This document shows, piece by piece, positions 58,401 to 64,000 of a stretch of DNA of 64,000 nucleotides. The notes beneath the pieces are model-generated. The model was not told the origin of the DNA. It did not search any database and was given only the letters and a program-made list of their open reading frames with translations. Made by a program: the position numbers and the translations under genes. The stretch lies in the NCBI RefSeq assembly GCF_011075055.1, contig NC_058155.1, positions 11,689,537-11,753,536 of the forward strand, written 5' to 3'. Source of the DNA: Mangifera indica. Taxonomy: Eukaryota; Streptophyta; Magnoliopsida; Sapindales; Anacardiaceae. The number at the start of each line of letters is the position of its first letter. Position 1 is the first letter of the stretch.

Positions 58401-61400
58401 TCAAGGTCTGCACATATTAAATATCTCACCTCGCATTACATCAATTGGCATATGTTCAAGTGTATAACGCTCAGGACCAAGATACATCCCTGTCTTCTCC
58501 AAGAGGGCAAGCCCTTCATCTCTCCCATATCTTGAAGCATAAAGGTTCAGATACTCAATGTCCTAGGGCCAAATCCAAGAATATTAGAAGAATTAAAATA
58601 TGAAACCCCATATAATAAAAATATGGAAATTTTCGATTGCACCAGTTACCGGAATAAATTAGTATTCAGAAAAATGATTCATTAAAAAAATGAGTTTGAA
58701 AAAAATTTAAGAAAATGTTATCACACACTATTCTGAAATAAAAACATCGAAAATGAATTGAAAGGGATACACATTGGCAAACCAATTTAAAATAAAGTCA
58801 TGTCGAATAAACCTTACCTGTAAACCACTGAGGATGCGCTCTAGTCTCACTGAAGCAACAGGTTGACAAGAGGACGAGAATACCTCACCAGGGTAAAACA
58901 GAACCCCATCACCTGGTGGGAGGCCTCGCCTAAATTTTATCTGCTCACAAACATACATTGTAATGTGAAGGGAAGAAAGAAAGATGTTCTAAAAGAGCCA
59001 ATCAAGGGATCAGCAAACAGGTAAATACCTCTGCACTAGGAACTGTTGCCTTCTCATAACAGTTGGCACCCCAATACAAGAATCCTGTTCCACCTTCTTT
59101 CCATACTCGCCACATTACAGCACGGTGCTGAGTCCCTCGCATCCCAAGGTGCCAATTTGGATGTGGATCAGACGGTCCCATGCACACGTATGTCCACCAT
59201 TCCTGCAAAACAGAATATTCAGTTCCCTTAAAGCAGTCAATATTTCTCAATGAAATTTAAATATCCAAACGGGCAGCTTTCAAATAGATCAACTTAACTA
59301 TCAACACTTCACTTAGATGATAGTTAATGGCATATATTCATGAGTCAAGATAGGATCATCATGGACACAAGAACTCTACTGGAATGTTTCCAGAGCAATA
59401 AGCAAAAGTATTGAATAAAGATTACCTCACCATTATTGGGCTGCAATTCTGCAACAATATCCTTTACCAAATCCTCTCGGTTTCCAAGTACCCACTCGCT
59501 GCAAAAAAAAAAGTTCCCTTTTTTAAGATACAATCCAACATTGCAGTTATGCCATCTATTGATAACACAAACGTTGAGCACTAAAGCTCAAGTAAATGCA
59601 TGAAACTAGAAGAAAAGTACAATTTAGACATATAGAGTAGTTAACAATAAAAAAGCTCAATATTGCAGTATTACTGCCTTCTGGTTTGTGCTTAAAATGT
59701 TGTAGAATAATAATTCAGAGGAATCCTAGGATGGGATGATAGTCATTCTGGCAAGGCTCATATAAAAAACAATTAAAGCCTTAACATGTGACCAGTGAGA
59801 ATATCTTGCCATGCCAAAGACCCTTCCTACAAGATGGCCATGAAACTATCAAAATTTTCTAAAATTAAATAGGCAAGGGAAATTTTATGCTTAGACATCT
59901 GTGAACCCATCGGCGTTGAGAACCTGCAATGTCATCTTAATACTCGGTCAATAAATTTAATTTGAATGATTTTTGGATGGATAACAGTAATAAAGGTACA
60001 GCTGCAAATAAAAGTAGACTCTTTTTCTTATTCAAACTCAAAGTAACACAGTCCAAATAGAGAAGACAATCATCAGGCCCAAAGATGCAATTAGAAGAAT
60101 AATTCATGAGCAATACCTTGTACAATAAATTTGTGTATGAGGCCTTAGAAACTTTGGAACCTTTACAAAAGATTCAAATGGTGTAGGTGCAAGAGGTGCA
60201 TCACTTGGCCCTATATAAACGAGGAAAACCATGAGTAATATCTCAGAAAAATCAAACCAAAGGCAAAACAATGGCACATCACAGTGACATACAACCGTCA
60301 AAAAGAAATTTAAATTTGACAAATGTTTCGTGGCAACCAGAGAAGGAAAACTTGCTAACAACCATAAAAATTTATATCATATTAGTAATTAAAAAAACTT
60401 CTATACCTACCCCCAAGTGATAACATAAGGGCAAGATGACAAATCACTCAAATGACATGTACCACAAAAAATTTAAAGAGGAAAAACACATCTTATTGTT
60501 GCTTGCTAGAGAAATGAAGTAATCAATCATACCACAGTAGTAAGTGGTTAAAACACGAGCATCAGGAGCATAAGCATGAATTTCACTGGCCATATTACGA
60601 ACAGAATTGTAGTGTTCCATGTTCAAGGGCTGTCATTAACAGATGCAAATATATATTAGATCATAAGAAAATGCATTGCATTAAGAACCCTTTGCAGTCA
60701 CAGTAAGATCAATCTGAAATAATATACATGATGAAAATTTAAGGGAAAAATGAAAACTTATAGTATACATGCAGGATTAAAAAAGAAAATGACAAAATTA
60801 CATATAAGAGAGGACAGACAAGAAAACCAGATAAAAAAAAGTAAACTGCCATCCCAGAATGCTGAATTCAATTAACATGGATTGCAGAGGCTCATTTTGC
60901 TGCCACTCGGCTGTTGTTCATACCTCGTCCCACAAGTAAAAATAGGCTTTCTTCCAGTGAGGTTTTGTCCTCAAGATCTCAACTTCTTTCTGCAAGTAAT
61001 CCTTTGCTCCACCACTACTATTTCACATCCACAAACCAGCAAAACTTGATTTTTAATTGTTCATATACCTTACATTAGTGAGAATGGACAACCAAATCTA
61101 TACCCGGAAACTGATTTGTATGGTACAGCATATGCTGCCAGTCGTGAGTCAGAAAAATATTCATCAGATTTTGGATGATCAGCTGCAAAAAAAAAAAAAA
61201 ACATACAACCCGATAAGGAAGATGAAGCCATTAGTCAATCTGTAACAGAAGATTAGTGGTATTGCATCATTGCATTCAGCATTCTTGACTAGATTACCTG
61301 GCCATGGGCTCGTATATGTCAAAACACGCATGTTATCACCCCATCGGCAAAAATAAGGGCTGATTCTGTACTGAAGAAGCCACTTGAAATGTCGGTCCAG

Positions 61401-64000
61401 TGCTTCATACCACTCATCACTCCCATGTTGAACACCAAAACGATCCTCAATTACAGTATCAGATATCTAATATGTAGTTAAAGTAGCGACACCAAATAAG
61501 AAGTACCTGTTAGATGTCATCTAGGACACAACATGACTAACAACAGAAGATATAGCAGAAGAAATTTGCAAAAGATTAGTACTCAAGATTCCACAGCAAA
61601 GATTGGATAATGCATACTCAAAGTCACATTCAATCACATGGCATTAAGTGTGCCAATGCATTTTGGTTTTGATTCCTCTTTCACAGGTAATTACTCATAA
61701 TTGTACAAGCTTTTAGCCACTTCCTTTACCTCCTGAAATATACAAAATGTTCTTGTTTAAATTGAAAGGTCTGCACCAAATGTGATTTTATAAGTCCTCA
61801 ATGCACATGTCCCTAATTTAATATTTTGGCTTTTTCAATAAGTATACAGTTTCAAGTACCTTTGTTTTTCTTTCAAGAGCCAGTGGCACAAGTCCATTTA
61901 CCTTCCCCCCACATCTTTAGCTTAAATTTTTCAGTCTCATGGACAGCTAGTCTGGAACTAGATATTACCAAATGGATTCTTCATGACAAACATAAAGAGG
62001 AAACTGACAATTGTTCATCTAGAGATATTAGAAATTTCAAACATCACATAAATTAGCAACGATATTGGATACACCAAATACAGCAGGCAGCGATGGAGTT
62101 GCGGGAAGAATGAAGTCCCAAACTGTCAAACTTAACTTCACACGTATTGAAAGACTGGACACAGCATCTTCATCCATCATATCAACTGGCCCAGTATCTG
62201 AATAGAACTCAGAAAATAGTGGAGATAGAAGAATCCTTCTTAAAGATGTGGTTGCAGACTTCACTCTTTCTACCTAAAAGTCAATGGCTAGTATAAGAAC
62301 CCAGTAACAAAGTCAAGCAAACCCCAAGAGGTGAGAGAGAGAGAAAGAGAGAAGTAGAAGCAAAATAGATTCAGAAATTCACCACTTCATCCAAATGTTT
62401 TCCATCAATGGGCTCCACAACATCAAGACAGTTCCTAATCTCCATAAATACTTGATGCTTCTCATCTTTTCCCACGCACTGTGATGAAGATCTGCAAGTT
62501 GGAATGAATTACTGTTTTGAAGGTATAAAACAACAAAACTGTAATTGGCAATTACAGTTCTGAATGCACACCAATAAAGACTTCCGATAGTGACAGTTCT
62601 AAACTGAAATATGCAACTCAGACATATAGATAAAGATGTGATGTGAAAAGAACAAAGAATGTACTCCGTATCTGCCTTAGAAGTAATTATGATCTCCCCC
62701 TCGTATAGACCTGGGGTCTGTGCACTTGGAACATCTATGGAAACCCAAATCGCAGTTGTTTCCCTGCAGCAGCAAAAGACCAACAATGCAATCTCAATTT
62801 CAGACTATAAGAAACCATCCAAATTTTCTTCACACCAAAACAACGTAAGCACCATTAAATCTATGGATTGACATTACCCAGGAAGTAAGTTTATTTGACT
62901 AACTGGAAGGTCAAGGGGTACTAAAGCATCAGGGACACCTAAAATTGGTACAACACACCGCAGTGACAGTGATTGGCCAACAACCAATCTGCCAAGAGCC
63001 AATATCAACAAGATTATAAGCCAGAGGAGAAATTCATTAGGTTGTGTCAAGAAATTATGTTTTTGAGCAACTAACCGGTCACCAGATGTGGAGCATAAAT
63101 CATTACACTGAACCTGCACAAGCCCAGCAATACCAGAACTGCTCCAAGAAACTTTTGGACGAATGGCTATTTGAACACTTTCTCTCTCATTTCTAGCTGC
63201 CAGAAGATTTATCTTAAAGATAAGAAAAAAACATTTAGATTCCTGAATGCAAAAGCCACTCCACATAGCCACACAACATCATAAGCAGATACAATAACAA
63301 CATATAAAAATAATGATAAACATCTCCATCTTATTCATAGTGAAAATGATAGCAGGAAACATACAATCATAAATCAAGTTTCCTTGAGATAAGTCCTTGA
63401 ACTTATAGCTCACCAAAATAAATGACAAGAAAAGATGTCTATCCAAGAAAACCTAGACACCCCAACCAATGCCAAACTTATCAATTCCCTTTTAAATTAT
63501 GTAGTCTTATAATTTTTTAATAAAAAGGAGAAACATGTACGGTCATGTGGGCATTACCACACGAAGATGATGTGCGTTTAAGAAATCATGTACTCATATG
63601 CTTAGTAGCACCATTAGTTATTAATCAACCAGAGAATCAAAATGCCTAAAATGCATAACATCATCGAATCATTCAAAGATGTGAGTTAGTAAAACCTGGT
63701 CTATATCCAGGAACATTACACCGGGCACATAATTCAAATGCATGGAAATAAAGCTGTGATAAGCACATTTTTATCAAGGAAAATATTCATAGCACATGTG
63801 CTTGTGAAGTGAGATCACTGCAAGAAAATTCAACCATGAAATAAAATACTTAAAAAAGTACGTTATAATTCTTACAGGCTCTAAAAGTCTAGGCATCTCC
63901 TGAGGTCCAACGTTCACTGTGCTTGGCAAGCACCATACGTGCACCAAGTCTCCAGTTGGAACTTCGGTAGGGTTGATGGAGCCTCTGAGTGGATCTGAAC
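58401..64000 (-). CDS. DUF4091 / GH123-like glycoside hydrolase, 5'-truncated
   Basis: Fifteen exons on the minus strand: 64000-63876, 63212-63076, 62988-62878, 62763-62665, 62491-62383, 62273-62073, 61466-61298, 61182-61104, 61014-60924, 60629-60533, 60210-60117, 59498-59426, 59202-59029, 58940-58818 and 58562-58401. Phases join without a stop, giving about 613 residues; the start lies beyond base 64000. An N-terminal beta-rich half (SINPTEVPTGDLVHVW, LAARNERESVQIAIRPKVSW, ETTAIWVSIDVPSAQTPGLY) precedes the DUF4091 domain (RHFKWLLQYRISPYF, KKAYFYLWDEPLNMEHYNSV, FLYWGANCY, LPPGDGVLFYPG). DUF4091 is now classed with GH123. Bacterial GH123 enzymes cleave beta-GalNAc linkages using an adjacent Asp-Glu pair, and YLWDEP fits that pair. 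The plant substrate is unknown, so hydrolase function is inferred, not shown. Confidence 0.9.

Overview
The window is nuclear DNA from a eudicot plant. Genes have many short introns with GT-AG borders, intergenic DNA is AT-rich, and small transposons are frequent (a TRIM, MITEs, LTR scraps, tRNA-derived SINEs). The proteins match land-plant families closely. I cannot name the species. There are no CRISPR arrays, operons, rRNA genes or convincing functional tRNA genes.

Layout. 1-265 (-) is the 5' end of a mitochondrial calcium uniporter-like gene cut by the window edge. 0.6-11 kb is gene-poor with MITE-like palindromes. 11.06-13.91 kb (-) is a SAP30-like histone deacetylase subunit gene (AFR1/AFR2 type). 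14.3-20.4 kb is gene-free and carries two copies of one TIR element and a three-armed foldback. 20.49-21.70 kb (+) is BZR1/BES1. 22.75-23.53 kb (+) is a broken PEX11A copy. 25.97-30.36 kb (+) is LPEAT1, with a complete TRIM retrotransposon in intron 7. 31.56-37.17 kb (-) is a deSI-like PPPDE protease gene whose 4.4-kb first intron is packed with transposon debris. 42.2-45.6 kb (-) is JAC1. 47.25-48.99 kb (-) is an RRA arabinosyltransferase. 52.2-54.5 kb (-) is an INDETERMINATE DOMAIN zinc-finger gene. 58.4-64.0 kb (-) is a 15-exon, 5'-truncated DUF4091/GH123-like glycoside hydrolase gene.

The genes do not form one pathway. The order AFR - BZR1 - JAC1 - RRA recalls, from memory, Arabidopsis At1g75060-At1g75120 and its duplicate near At1g19330-At1g19360, so this looks like a conserved ancestral block with LPEAT1, the deSI-like gene and the PEX11A copy interspersed.

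Exon coordinates come from reading splice sites by eye against remembered family proteins. Untranslated ends are mostly unknown. The most notable observations are a plant GH123-like enzyme that keeps the Asp-Glu active-site pair, a PEX11A copy with three independent lesions, an in-frame stop-free intron in JAC1, a fully delimited TRIM decayed mostly by transitions, and long inverted repeats in the deSI-like intron. I found no convincing wholly new biological system.
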